From the NCBI GenBank assembly GCA_030789695.1, contig CM061141.1, positions 200,187,600 through 200,251,599 on the forward strand: a stretch of 64,000 nucleotides of DNA, read 5' to 3'. The notes under the pieces were generated by a model, which ran no database searches, had not been told where the DNA came from, and saw nothing but the letters and a program-made list of their open reading frames with translations. Both the position numbers and the translations under genes were made by a program. Origin of the DNA: Scilla litardierei. Lineage: Eukaryota > Streptophyta > Magnoliopsida > Asparagales > Asparagaceae. This document shows positions 12,372-23,942 of the stretch, one piece after another (position 1 is the stretch's first letter; the number at the start of each line of letters is the position of its first letter).

Positions 12372-12376
<5 letters not shown>
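11987..12376. mobile_element. Hairpin MITE in (AT)n
   Basis: Inverted arms of about 190 bp: GAGGAAACGGGAAATAAG at the left and CTATTTCCCGTTTC at the right, with matching inner blocks (GGAGAGAATCCTCTC; CAATCTCCACAAGTTTTTTG; GATCTCCACCCTCTAAAACC; CGAGGTGTTTTGCCCGTTCATC) and a short spacer near 12170-12195. It is absent from LTR2 at the same place. No coding capacity. The flanking AT tracts hide any target duplication. Confidence 0.8.

Positions 12377-12432
<56 letters not shown>
12375..12432. repeat. (AT)n tract, right of MITE
   Basis: AT dinucleotides between the MITE and the next LTR1 segment, which starts at TTAATTAATGGATCATCC. Confidence 0.95.
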
Positions 12433-12437
<5 letters not shown>

Positions 12438-13634
12438 TAATGGATCATCCAAATCATGACTCATATATACTAATAAATTCGTACTGAGTCAATATCCTAA
12501 CAAAATATTTGTTTAACTAAACCAATGACTCATCCAATCTGATCCTAATCTATATATCTAAATGAATAAATTGAATCAATTAACTCTTCTAATCTAACTA
12601 ATCAGTCCAAAATATCTTAACGAGTCCTATATATATCTTAATCAACGGTCACGTTCAAAACCCCACATCCGCCACTCCCTCTCGCTGCGAGATGTGCTCA
12701 AACAACGGATCCCACGAGGCATCTCAACCAATTTCCTAAACACTCCACGTTCACTTCCCCTATACCCCCACAAATTCACATGCACATCTTTTCATTTAAC
12801 TTTCTTATACAACTATTTCTCCTCTCATTTCCTCTCAGGCAAGACACCCTCCCCCTCTCATTTTTCTCTTTCGCATCACACCCTCATGTAATGCCCTACA
12901 AGCTACTGCACAAGTACTAGAGGGGGGGTGAATAGTACTTTAAAAATAACAAGGAGTATAATTCCTAATTATAGTGCAAACAACTACCAAATCAATTTGC
13001 GGAAGCTTAAATTGAATGACAACAACAAAATTAACAATGCTAACAAAAGATGTTATTGGGTTCGGATCCACCCAAGTCTCCCCGACTTGTTCCCGGTGAT
13101 CCTACGTCCCAACCACCCGGATCCCCTCCGGATACTTAGGTTAGAAACCCTAACCCAAGATTTCCACTATGATATCTTATGAAAAACCTTCACAAGATCA
13201 AATCATACATGCAATGGCAATAGTGAATCCCACAACCCGGGATCACAACCTTCTCTCACAACCGAGAGAATCAATAAGCAATATAAACAAGTTTATAATG
13301 AAATAAACAATCTTACCACAAAATCCTATACCTTGAGTTTTCTTACCAAATAGGTGCAAGGAGGGATTTGAGGAAGATGAAGTCACCAAGACCTAGCACC
13401 AAAGAAATGACCAGCAATGGGTGCCTAGGAGTGATTTGGAGACTTGAATCAAGCTAGAGCTTGAAGGGCTCACTAAGAACAAACTTCTCTCAAGATGGAT
13501 TCTAGATCTAGAAAGTGAGAGAATGAATTTCTTGTGAGGAAGAGAGCTTTAGAAATGAGTGAGAATGGCTCTCTCTTTCAATCTCAATGAATCTCTTAAT
13601 GGCAGCTCTAACCTAGAGAGAAATGACCTAGGTT

Positions 13635-13645
13635 CATATTTATAG
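13635..13645 (-). promoter_or_regulatory. Sirevirus LTR TATA box
   Basis: CTATAAATATG on the sense strand, directly downstream of the motif array. The 5' LTR copy has the equivalent GTATAAATAC at 31877-31868. Confidence 0.6.
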
Positions 13646-13697
13646 GGTCCCATAAAAACAAGTTAGGTCAAGTCACAACGGATAGAAATCTGAGGCA

Positions 13698-14213
13698 ACT
13701 AGTCGGTCAAAGAACAACCACTGACCGACTAGTTCATCAACTAGTCGGTCAGTCAAACAACATGGACCGACTAAGTGAAGAACTGAGAAGAGATAGAAAT
13801 TCAGACCTAGAAATCTAGTCGGTCCAAGAAGACTTTCTGACCGACTAGTTTCACAACTAGTCGGTTAGTCAGTGAACGTAGACCGACTAAGAGGCAAAAA
13901 CAAATAGGCTGAATACAAAATGACTTAGTCGGTCCAAGAACAAAAGTTGACCGACTAGATTATCAACTAGTCGGTCACCAAACGTTCTTAGACCGACTAA
14001 CGATAAACAGTAGCTTAGGAGAAATTTAGCATGTACAGTACATCACAACTAGTCGGTCAAAGAAGCATCACTGACCGACTAGTTCATAAACTAGTCGATC
14101 GGTGAGTCAACGTAGACCGACTAACTATAAACAGTACTGAACAAGAAAAGATTAACTCACACTAGTCGGTCCAAGAAGCTTTGCTGACCGACTAGATCAC
14201 CATCTAGTCGGTC
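13698..14213. repeat. CTAGTCGGTC palindromic motif array in LTR
   Basis: Repeated 10-12 bp words ACTAGTCGGTC and GACCGACTAG alternate in both orientations. Most form hairpins such as GACCGACTAG-(8 nt)-CTAGTCGGTC. The same array is at 31929-32450 in the 5' LTR and at 7878-8400 in the solo LTR. Stems are constant and loops vary. Confidence 0.9.
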
Positions 14214-14638
14214 AGTACTTCTTCTTGTACCAACTAACATGCACGAATAAGTCCGAATCGAAGCGCGATGCTTCGAGGAAGTTAGAATGGACTTTAACTA
14301 AGATCCTAGAGCTACGATATGAGCGATATGAAGATAGAATCGTAAGATATACTCAAGGCTTAACATTCTATAGATCGAAGCTAAAAGACTATAAATAAAA
14401 CCTTAATGAATGGTCTTTGAGAGCTTCGATTAATTCTTCATGACTTCCAAAACGGTCCAAGAGCTTCAACGAAGCTTTAGGCAATGAATACGAGCTTTGA
14501 GAAGTCTTGAGATGTCGCTTTGATTGTTCTCGTGAATTTGGCGACGATCTCCAATACTGCGCTCACAAATTGTTAGTTCATGAATTATTTATGTTTGCTC
14601 ATCATCAAAACCAAATCCGGGGAGTCCAATATTCAACA

Positions 14639-14940
14639 TTCTCCCCCTTTTTGGTGATGACAAACCAACATAAATAATAATAAAAAATAATGATACAAAT
14701 GTAAAATACTTACTCCCCCTGCATTGATGACACGTTAATTCCAAAATGAATATATATAAATTGCATCAATCAGACGAGTAAGATATATAATGAGAATCGT
14801 TTTTTGAAATATCGGATTTTGAAAATCCTTATATTTATCTTAACTCCCCCTGAATCTAACACATCAAATTAGATTCTTGGAAATTGAGTTAAATTTTCAT
14901 TTGACCTATTTATTATCATTATCTCTCCCCCTTTGGCATT
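14639..14940 (-). other. Multiple polypurine tracts
   Basis: Directly next to the 3' LTR the sense strand reads AAAAAGGGGGAGAA (14652-14639). Further copies of the GGGGGAG core lie upstream near 14712-14722 (CAGGGGGAGTA), 14840-14852 (TCAGGGGGAGTTAA) and 14923-14936 (AAAGGGGGAGAGA). The one next to the LTR should prime plus-strand DNA synthesis. Repeated PPTs are a known Sirevirus trait. Confidence 0.85.
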
Positions 14941-15575
14941 ATCCCAAAAATGGGGGGCATACAACGACAACAACTAGGAAATGGAAAATCCAACATCGTG
15001 AGTATTAGATATTGACGATGGACCTAATTGACACAAAGGGAAAAGTGATGAAATCAAATCAAGGTGTGCCAAATTGTCCATTATCAAAAAGCGATAATTA
15101 ATATCATCAACAATACAAAATATTTAATCATTTATTGAATAAAGAAACATACTCTCCAATATTCAATATTCTTGGTTAAATTTGTGCATGGAAAACAATT
15201 CTATACAATCATAGAAATGTAATCTATTTAACCAAGTCTTTAAGCGACGAGACAAAGGCATTGAATGAAAATTAAATGTGCACGACGAAGTAAAACAAAG
15301 AGAACACCGATGTATATATATATATGAATACGAAGAGTACATCCAAAAATCACATCGAATACATCATAAGAAGTGCAACACACCATCTATATCAATATCA
15401 AAAAGATACAACACAATCATCGATACACCATCATCAACACCCAAAAACATCAAAATACACCGACATCCAGAAAACCAAAATACATCAAAACAACACAACA
15501 CTCCATCCTAACCCAAAAATACTCTCAATAAGATGCATCATCCAAAGATCATAGGAGAGGCCTCGAAACAGACGA
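14941..15575. other. Noncoding 3' region of Sirevirus
   Basis: AT-rich sequence between the env-like gene and the polypurine tracts. Short plus-strand ORFs rich in Ile/His/Asn near 15280-15550 look like chance products of simple ATCA/ACAC-rich sequence. No further gene supported. Confidence 0.6.
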
Positions 15576-17270
15576 TCACGAGGAAGTGGCAGGATCTGCA
15601 GTCTCCGGGGGTCCAGTCGAGGGAGTGGACTCAGGCTCTGCAGGGAGGAGAGGCGTGTGAACAGAAGGGATCGTCGGGGCAGGAGTGGAGACATCGACGA
15701 CAGGCTCAACGGCTGGGGTCTCAACAGGAACAACAGCAGGCAAATCAGGAGCAGGGTCATCAGCAGGAGCAGCAGCAGCATTAGAAGGCTGATCCACTGG
15801 TGCAGAAGTCTCAGGAGCACCGGAAGAGGTGCCAGCATCAGGAGCAGATGTGGTAGCAGCAGCAGCAGCAGTGGCCTCATCGCCACGAGCCAAGGAGGTG
15901 ACAAGCTCATCAATATCATCATCGTCCATCTCCTCATCCTCAGAAACGGAAGGAGGAAGCTCAATGCCCATCAGACGAGCCATACGGCAAACTACCTCCT
16001 CGGTACGAGCCAGACGAGACTCGTGCCGACGAAACAACCGAACGACGTCATCAAGAGAGGCGGAGGGAGGAGGGACTGAAGCAGCTGAAGGAGTGGCCTG
16101 AGATGCAGAAGGTGTCGACCGCTACACGTGACGGAGAGCCGCAAGAGATTTCTTGACGGCCGTCGCGTTCAGAGGAGGACCAAGGGGACGCTCATCATCA
16201 GGAGGCAAGGGAACACCGAATCGACGGAAAACCAAGGTCAGGAGACACGGATATGGGATATGCGCAGATTTAGTGGTCTTGCGAATACACTCGAAAGAAT
16301 CCATCTTATCGAGTATAATGCGAGCCCAATTAATCTCGCTACCCATAAACAGAGCGTAAATCAATTTCAGAAACAGCTGAGATGGAAGAGAATAGGATCC
16401 ATACTTGGGAAGAAGGCAGGATTTCAAAATCAGGTTAATCACCCAAGCATTCGGCTTGAATGATTTCGAAAGGACTCCTATGAATGCAGGGGGGATAACC
16501 TGGAAGATTTTGCCTAGGGTCCGCTGATCGAGGGAGGAGATATCGTCGACAGAGATGTCAAAAGGGAGGAGGCCACACGACGAGCAACCTATCAACTCCC
16601 CCAAGATTTCTACCGTGAGGACTATAGGAGTCCCCAAAACAGAAGTCTCGATGGAGTGAGACTCACCGTACTGGCCCCGGACACGGTTGGCATAGAATAA
16701 TTTGACCAGGCGAGGATAGGGTCGGGGGTTCGCCTTAGGGTCATATCTAAGGTAGTCCAATAGGCCACTATAGGATAACAGGTCCGCAAGGCCAAGAAAA
16801 TCAGAAAACTGAACGTAATGCTCCAACAGCAGTGGGCAGTGCTCTATATGGTTGTACGCTGCTAGACATTGAGGGTCGTCGCGGCACAACGATATATCTA
16901 CACCGTAGACTGGCATTGGACCTTTACCCTTAGCCTTACGGGGCTTGGGAGGAGGTGGAGGAGGGGGTGGAGTAGGAGCTTTCTCGGGATGTTCAGGAGT
17001 GTATTCTTCATCGGAATCATCCTCGGAATCATTATCTGAACGCTCACTGGGAGGAGTGGGTGCACGGAACTTTTTAGGTTTAGGTTTGGGCTTGGACGTT
17101 TGGCCGGTAGGTTTAGGCTTGGACGTCCGCTTCCTCTTCAACGGAGTTGAAGACGAAGAGGGGGGACGGGTGGTCTTGGCCCTACGCTTAGGAGGGGTCA
17201 AAGCGGTAGCACCCTCTACGGTCATGGGGGATGCCCCAGAAGATGTAATCGGGAGTCTTGTTCGTGCCAT
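15576..17270 (-). pseudogene. Env-like ORF of Sirevirus, one stop
   Basis: From the ATG at 17270 the minus strand is open for 382 codons to a TAG at 16124-16122. It then continues in the same frame without further stops to 15576, about 564 codons in all. The N-terminal 110 residues are rich in Lys, Pro and Ser and include a stretch of eight prolines. A folded domain follows (about 120-370) with SGLLDYLRYDPKANPRPYPR, LVKLFYANRVRG and LTVEILGELIGCSSCGL, resembling the 'putative plant transposon protein' family. The part after the stop has an acidic run (EDEEMDDDDIDE) and an Ala/Pro/Thr-rich tail. No clear signal peptide or membrane segment is seen, so 'env-like' describes position only. Function is unknown. 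Confidence 0.75.
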
Positions 17271-17576
17271 GATCGCGGCACAACGAGTACAATCAAGCGA
17301 CGAAGATCAAGCACTCCTAAGCTGAAACCCTAGAATCACACAACCTAAGCACAAAGCCCTAAGATAAATTTCGAAACCCTAGAGCCCTAGAGATGAAAAA
17401 CAAACTCTAGAACAAACCCTAGAGATGCAAAATGAGATCTAGGAAGGGGGAAGATACCTAGGGGAGTGGTCGACGGTGACGGGCGGCGGTGATGGCCGGA
17501 AAAGTGGCCGGAGAAACGACGGAAGTCGAAGGGTTTTGAGCAGGTAGAGGGAGTTTCTCGAGCTGGGGAACGAAAA
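17271..17576 (-). promoter_or_regulatory. GC-rich leader of env-like gene
   Basis: Between the motif array and the env-like ATG lies a leader with CGGCGG and GGCCGG blocks (17460-17530) followed by AAACCCTAG repeats. There is no ORF. With the array it resembles a promoter plus 5' UTR; this is inference. Confidence 0.4.
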
Positions 17577-17962
17577 CAACCGACTAGACTTAGAAAAAAT
17601 CGGATAGAATGAGTATTAGTCGGTTTAGAATGCGAAAAGACGCGATTGCCCTAGAGCACTTAGTCGGTCACAGTTCAAGCACTGACCGACTAGATTACGA
17701 TCTAGTCGGTCGGTCAATGAGCTTAAACCGACTAAGTCGAAACAGAGGCAAAACGAAAATTCTAGGGCTAGAGTTAGTCGGTCACAGTATAATCACTGAC
17801 CGACTAGTTTTCAATCTAGTCGGTCGGTAAGAGAACTGTGACCGACTAAAAGAAGTCAAAGACAGGAGAAAGTTAAAGCTTGAACTAGTCGGTCTGAGTT
17901 CACTAGCTGACCGACTAGATGAGCATCTAGTCGGTTGGCTGATGAACTGAAACCGACTAAAA
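17577..17962. repeat. CTAGTCGGTC motif array between pol and env
   Basis: The LTR motif recurs here at least ten times in both orientations (for example TTAGTCGGTC, GACCGACTAG, CTAGTCGGTCGGT, ACCGACTAA). The array is internal to the element, 240 bp after the end of pol and 307 bp before the env-like ATG. The surrounding sequence is not an LTR copy, so the motif itself has been duplicated or kept here. Confidence 0.85.
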
Positions 17963-18203
17963 GAGTCCAAAAGTTGATAAATGAGTTCTCTTCATAAACC
18001 ACTTGGATGAAACATCTTAACCCTCTCATTATTCATCTAAACTACCCCATAAAACATAGAAATCTCATATACGATATTCAAATAAGAATTCGAGCAAAAA
18101 TTCAAACATATCACATAAAATCCCCAAAAATTCAATAAATCTAGCATGAATGAAATATCGCGAAATACAATAGCATGCAAGATAATTGAATGAAACATGA
18201 ATC

Positions 18204-21200
18204 CTATATCTCGGATTCACCCATAATCCCCAATTCTCGACGCAACCGCACAAAGGAGTCCTCCTTTAGGGGTTTCGTGAAAATATCGGCGATTTGCTTT
18301 TGGGTTTCAACGTACACTAAAATGATGTCCTTTTTAGCAACATCATCATCTAAAAAATGGTGTCGGACATCTATGTGTTTAGATCGGGAATGGTGCACCG
18401 GATTCTTTGAAAGACAAATAGCACTTTGGCTATCCACCATGATAGGGCTAGTATCACAATGAATACTAAAATCCTTCAGTGTGTGTCTCATCCAAAGAAC
18501 CTGGGCACAAGCGGCACCGGTGGCAATGTATTCCGCCTCGGTGGTTGAAAGTGATACCGAATTTTGCTTCTTGGAAAACCAAGAGACAAGGGAATTTCCT
18601 ATAAAATGGCAAGTGCCACTAGTACTCTTCCTGTCGGATTTGCATCCCGCATAATCAGCGTCACTATATGAGACTAACTCATATGTGCTAGATTTCGGAT
18701 AAAGTAATCCAAAATCTAAAGTGTAACTTAGATAGCGAAAAATACGTTTAACCGCTACTAAGTGAGACTCCTTAGGTTGAGACTGATAACGAGCACATAC
18801 GCATACGGCAAACATAATATCGGGCCTACTTGCGGTAAGATAAAGTAAACTACCTATCATAACTCGATATAGACGAATGTCTACATCCTTACCGCCCGTA
18901 TCCTTGTCAAGATGCGTAGTCGTGCTCATTGGAGTCTTTTTCCCGGAGGCATTCTCCATTCCAAATCTCTTTAGCAACTCCACCGTGTACTTCGTTTGGT
19001 GGATGAAGATTGCATCGTTCAATTGGCGAATTTGGAGACCTAAGAAATATTTGAGTTCGCCCATGTGGCTCATCTCAAATTGTTCCTTCATAACATTAGA
19101 AAACTCTTCGCAAAGAGTGAAGTTAGTAGCACCGAAAATGATATCATCAACATAAATTTGAACTAATAAAATATCATTATTCACATGCTTAACAAAAAGT
19201 GTAGAATCGGCTTCGCCCATTTTAAAATTCAAATCCAAAAGAAAATTCTTTAGGCGATCATACCAAGCTCGAGGAGCTTGTCTCAAACCATAAAGAGCTT
19301 TCTTTAGTTTAAAAACATGATTTGGAAATTTTTCATTTATGAAGCCCGGAGGTTGAGAAACGTAAACTTCCTCAACAACATCTCCGTTTAAAAATGCACT
19401 TTTAACATCCATTTGAAATAACTTAAAATTTTTATGGCATGCAAAAGACAATAATAATCTAATTGATTCTAATCTAGCTACCGGAGCGAAGGATTCTTCG
19501 AAATCGATACCTTCCTCTTGGCGATAGCCTTGAGCTACTAACCGAGCTTTGTTCCGGACGACGACTTGGTTTTCGTCGGTTTTGTTCTTGAAGATCCACT
19601 TTGTCCCTATGACGGTGTGGTTCTTCGATGGCAAAGGAACAAGCTCCCATACCTCATTCCTCTCGAATTGAATGAGTTCCTCCTCCATGGCAAGGATCCA
19701 AGCACTATCTTCGCACGCTTCAACTATATTCTTTGGCTCTATCGATGAGGCAAAGGCACAATTGCCGAAGTGGTGGACTTGCGATCTCGTCTTGACACTA
19801 TCATGAATATTGCCAATGACTTGCTCATGGGGATGATCGCCAACGGTATGAAGCCGCTTGTGAATACCTTGATCACTAGGCACATTCTCAACAACTTCAT
19901 TAGTCGGGTTAGTATCAATAGAATCAATTGAATCAATAGACTTAGAATTTTCAAACGAATCACATAAAACATCCATAGAATCATCATCATTTGAAATTCT
20001 AGAAGTAATAAAATTCTCATTAAAAGAGACATGAAGTGATTCCTCGATCGTAGAGGATCTTTTGTTGTATATCCGGTAGGCTTTGCTATGTGAGGAATAC
20101 CCAACAAATATCCCCTCATCCGATCTCGGATCAAACTTGTCCAAATTATCATATGTGTTTTTAATGAAACATTTTGCGCCGAAAACACGAAAATGTTTAA
20201 CTTGAGGCAATCTACCAAACAACAATTCATAGCAAGTTTGTTTGGTGCCGGGCCACAAAAGTATTCTATTAAACACATAGCAAGCGGTGTGTACCGCTTC
20301 CGCCCAAAATTGATAACCAAGTTGACTATCTTCGAGCATAGTGCGAGCACACTCCACAAGCGTTCTATTCTTCCTCTCAACAACACCATTTTGAGGAGGT
20401 GCGCGAGGGAAAGAAAACGTGTGAGTAATTCCAAGATCATCACAAAAATTTGAGAAAGACTCATTCTCAAATTCACCCCCATGATCACTACGAATAGTGA
20501 CAATGGTGGTTCCGATGAGATTTTGTACTTTCTTCACAAATATTGTGAAGTTTTCAAAAGCTTCATTTTTATTGCATAAGAAAAATACCCATGTAAATCT
20601 AGAATAATCATCGACGATGACAAGTCCATATCTTGTATTTCCTAAGGAAGCAACTCTAGTTGGCCCAAATAAATCTAGATGTAATAGCTCTAGTGGCCGT
20701 TTAGTAGAAATGCTTTTCTTAGGTTTAAATGAAGATTTAGGAAGCTTGCCACGTTGACAAGAATCACAAAAACTTTTCTTTTCAAAAACGAGCTTCGGAA
20801 AACCTTTAATGGAATTTAATTTTGAAAGCTTATAAAGTGTTCCAAAGTTCACATGCCCAAAGCGTCGATGCCATAAGTGTTGTTCACTTGTGTTGGCAAC
20901 GAGACATTGTTCATATGACTTAGGAAGATCCAAAATATAAATATCTTTATGGCGTGTGCCGGAAAATAATAATTTATTATTATCATTTGAAATATGACAT
21001 AATCCTTTCGCAAATCTAACTTTGTAACCTTTGTCACAAAGTTGGCTTATTGAAATAAGATTATGATTTAAACCATTAACTAGATAAACATCACTAATTA
21101 AGGGTTTAGACGGGTTACCCACTTTACCAACACCGACGATGGTTCCGCTCTCGTTGCCTCCAAATACGACGCGGTTTCCATTTGCAATGGGAACTATTCC

Positions 21201-21932
21201 GGAGAGCAATTGAGCGTCACCCGTCATGTGTTTTGAACACCCGCTATCGAGTATCCAATTTCCTTTGGAGCTAAATTTAAACTTGTTGCTCCTTTTCTTT
21301 TTCTTTTCCTTGAGTACCTAAAGATAGAAAATTTCATATCATGGTACCCAAGGTCATTGGGTCCTCAAAGGTTAGACCTTTGGAAGCCAAGTCCAATTGG
21401 ACTTAGACTTCCCCACATAATTTCTACTATGCACAACATCCGAAAAATAAGCATTCATATACACTTGTTTTTCATCCATGCTTGTGTCCTTTGGGCTCCA
21501 AATAGTGAAAATCTTGGGAGCCCTCATCCTATTGGGTGCATGCATGCGTTGTTGGTTTTTACGTGATGCATGTCGTGGATAGGCATAAGGAACATGATGG
21601 AATTGTGCACGACGAGAATTATTCATATGATGAGGTGGGTGAACATATGCATGTGTGGGAACACGTGCGTGAGGGTGTCTCACATGGTGTGCACGTGCCC
21701 GAGAATGTGTTGCATAAAAATCATCATATGTGTGAGCCGGTGGAGTAGGACGTGTGTTCCTACGTGGCATGGTATTTGTGTACATATAAGCATGGCCCTT
21801 CTTTGGAGGTCCACCCATAGTGGGTTTCTTTCCGAAAGAGGGTGTGGACGAGGTGGAAGCACCATTGGTAGAAGAACTACCAATAGAGTGTTTTGCTACC
21901 ACTCGTTGAGGCATCGGAAGTTGGCCTAACAA
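18204..21932 (-). CDS. Sirevirus pol polyprotein
   Basis: A 1007-codon open run (21227-18204) contains, in order: the end of the protease region with [13 protein letters not shown] just upstream; GAG-pre-integrase with [11 protein letters not shown] and [10 protein letters not shown]; integrase with [16 protein letters not shown] and [13 protein letters not shown] (Asp, Asp, Glu catalytic set); RVT_2 reverse transcriptase with [26 protein letters not shown] and the active site YVDDIIF; and RNase H with YSDADYAG and STTEAEYIA. It ends shortly after DIFTKPL. The same frame extends upstream to 21932, broken only by three stops within 21374-21318. That 60-nt stretch has GT...AG borders and a length divisible by three. 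It copies element RNA and integrates the DNA. The long uninterrupted frame suggests recent activity. Confidence 0.88.
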
Positions 21933-23613
21933 AAGTAGTGACCGACTTGGATGAGTTTCCCAAAGTATACCCCAAACCTACATGGTGTTTGGCCGGGAGT
22001 AAGACACTTAGGATATTATCCAAATGGCCCTTACCCTTATTGAATTCATTGATTCGGCCTAATGTGTTCACATATTTCTCGGTGAGAGAACGCAAAGAAG
22101 TATCTAAAGTGGATACTTGCGATGTGAGCACATAAACACGAGATTTAAGACTTTCATTCTCAATACTCAAAGTCGAGTTTTGAGAAGTTAAATCCTCTAT
22201 CTTATGTTCTTCCGGATCCTCAATGCTAACATGTTCAAGTTTAGATTTGAGATTAACAATCTCATTTCTTAACTCTTCAACAACGGTGTCGTTGTTGGTG
22301 ATGATAGTCTTAGGCGAGGTTTGAATGCTAGCTAGATCATCTTTTACTTTAGTATATCTATTTACTAATTTAGTGTATTTAGACCATAAATGTGAGTTAG
22401 CATCCCTAAGATCATCCATAGTTACCTCATCGCCTTCGTCGTCGCTATCATCGGAGGAGGAAGATCCTTGATCATGCTCCTCTCTTGCCATGAAGCACAT
22501 GTGCGCTTGCTCCACTTTCTCATCGTCCGACTCTCCGCTTGAGGAATCCTCGGAGTCGGTGAATGTTGCACCGACAAGTCCCTTTTTGTACCCCTTTTTG
22601 TACTTCTTGGACTTGTCGAACTTCGGCGCCTTCCACTTCTCCGTTTGCTTGTTTTGAGGACAATCCGCTTTGATGTGTCCTGGCTTATTGCATTTAAAGC
22701 ACAAAGGTGGAGAGGCTTTAGTAGAAGTAAATTTAGATTTTTGTTTGAAGTTACCCTTTCGGAAGAAGCGATTGAACTTCTTTTCCATGAGTGCAATGGA
22801 TTCCATGTCCATTTCTTCTTCCGAGTCCTCATCATCGGTAGAGGTGGATGAAGCCGCCTTGAATGCAATCGCCTTTTTCTTAGGCACGTCTTGGTTCAAA
22901 TAGGACTTCATCTTTTCTTGTAACTTCACCTTGCTATCTTTGCGTACCTCGTATGACATCAAAGTACCCATCAATTGAACTACTGTATACTTATTCATGT
23001 CATTACCTTCCTCGATGGCGAAGGTACATTTCTCCCAAGAAGAAGGAAGTCCTTCGATAAGTTTCGAGCACTTCTCCTTTTGGGTGTAGGATTTGCCGAG
23101 GGCCTCTAACTCGTTTATTATGTCAACGAAGCGAGCGTAATATTCCTTCATCTTCTCGCCCTGTTGCATATGAAACATTTCGTAATCTTTGTTTACAACT
23201 ACGAGTTTAGAGTCTCTTACCCTACTCGTCCCTTCATGTAAAATGAGGAGGGAGTTCCAAATTTGATATGCACTCTTACATGTGTATATCTTATTGAAGT
23301 CCTCGGGCTCCAATGCGCATTGTAAGGCGTTCATTGCCTTGGCATTGCTTACCTCCGCGGCGACCTCCGCGGTTGTCCATTTCTCAAAGTCTTCTTCTTC
23401 GGGCTCGATGTATTCCTTCATTGTGGTCCTCCATAGAGATGCACTCCGGAGGAAGGTTTCCATCCGGCATTTCCAGTACCCGTAGTTGGTACCGTTGAAG
23501 AATGGAGGCCTCGTAGAGGAATGTCCTTCCATCACCGAAGACGCTCCTTCACGGTTCTTGAAGGTGCCATAATCGGAAGGTGGACGCACGGTCTTGTTGT
23601 CGTTGGCAGACAT
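21877..23613 (-). CDS. Sirevirus gag protein
   Basis: A 578-codon ORF with ATG at 23613, 14 nt downstream of the PBS. Residues 30-190 form the UBN2/retrotransposon gag domain, with FFNGTNYGYWKCRMETFL, ALEPEDFNKIY and AYQIWNSLLILHEGTSRV. A CCHC zinc knuckle CFKCNKPGHIKADC lies near residue 305, flanked by Lys-rich stretches. The C-terminal third is acidic, then coiled-coil-like. Gag forms the virus-like particle and binds element RNA. Its stop at 21877 overlaps by 56 nt the upstream extension of pol, which lies one base ahead in phase (+1), so gag and pol may be linked by frameshifting or made separately. Confidence 0.88.
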   Translation of the reverse strand: MSANDNKTVRPPSDYGTFKNREGASSVMEGHSSTRPPFFNGTNYGYWKCRMETFLRSASLWRTTMKEYIEPEEEDFEKWTTAEVAAEVSNAKAMNALQCALEPEDFNKIYTCKSAYQIWNSLLILHEGTSRVRDSKLVVVNKDYEMFHMQQGEKMKEYYARFVDIINELEALGKSYTQKEKCSKLIEGLPSSWEKCTFAIEEGNDMNKYTVVQLMGTLMSYEVRKDSKVKLQEKMKSYLNQDVPKKKAIAFKAASSTSTDDEDSEEEMDMESIALMEKKFNRFFRKGNFKQKSKFTSTKASPPLCFKCNKPGHIKADCPQNKQTEKWKAPKFDKSKKYKKGYKKGLVGATFTDSEDSSSGESDDEKVEQAHMCFMAREEHDQGSSSSDDSDDEGDEVTMDDLRDANSHLWSKYTKLVNRYTKVKDDLASIQTSPKTIITNNDTVVEELRNEIVNLKSKLEHVSIEDPEEHKIEDLTSQNSTLSIENESLKSRVYVLTSQVSTLDTSLRSLTEKYVNTLGRINEFNKGKGHLDNILSVLLPAKHHVGLGYTLGNSSKSVTTFVRPTSDASTSGSKTLYW

Positions 23614-23626
23614 AGCTAAGTATCTG

Positions 23627-23638
23627 GCTCTGATACCA
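23627..23638 (-). other. Sirevirus primer binding site
   Basis: Sense TGGTATCAGAGC, two bases inside the 5' LTR end (CATTACA). It is complementary to the 3' end of plant initiator tRNA-Met, the usual Copia primer. Confidence 0.9.
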
Positions 23639-23942
23639 AATGTAATGCCCTACAAGCTACTGCACAAGTACTAGAGGGGGGGTGAATAGTACTTTAAAAA
23701 TAACAAGGAGTATAATTCCTAATTATAGTGCAAACAACTACCAAATAAATTTGCGGAAGCTTAAATTGAATGACAACAACAAAATTAACAATGCTAACAA
23801 AAGATGTTACTGGGTTCGGATCCACCCAAGTCTCCCCGACTTGTTTCCGGTGATCCTACGTCCCAACCACCCGGATCCCCTCCGGATACTTAGGTTAGAA
23901 ACCCTAACCCAAGATTTCCACTATGATATCTTGTGAAAAACC

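Larger units (their letters stand above)
12887..14638 (-). repeat. Sirevirus 3' LTR (1752 bp)
   Basis: On the sense strand it starts TGTTGAATATTGGACTCC and ends GTAGGGCATTACA. The TATA box CTATAAATATG lies at 13645-13635. The U3 part (13698-14213) carries about a dozen CTAGTCGGTC/GACCGACTAG motifs arranged as inverted pairs. The net length of the 5' LTR is 1748 bp; the 4-bp difference is explained by a CTT and a one-base indel near the 5' end. Confidence 0.93.

Noticed and set aside
12210..12464. ORFs ending in IYIYIY runs
   Set aside because: They read through the MITE into an (AT)n tract.
13698..14213. CRISPR-like repeat array
   Set aside because: The repeat word occurs in both orientations at irregular spacing inside an LTR, the organism is a plant, and no cas genes are present.
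15533..16463. Plus-strand Arg/Gln/Ser-rich ORFs over the Sirevirus env-like gene
   Set aside because: Antisense of low-complexity coding sequence; the minus frame carries the recognisable domain.
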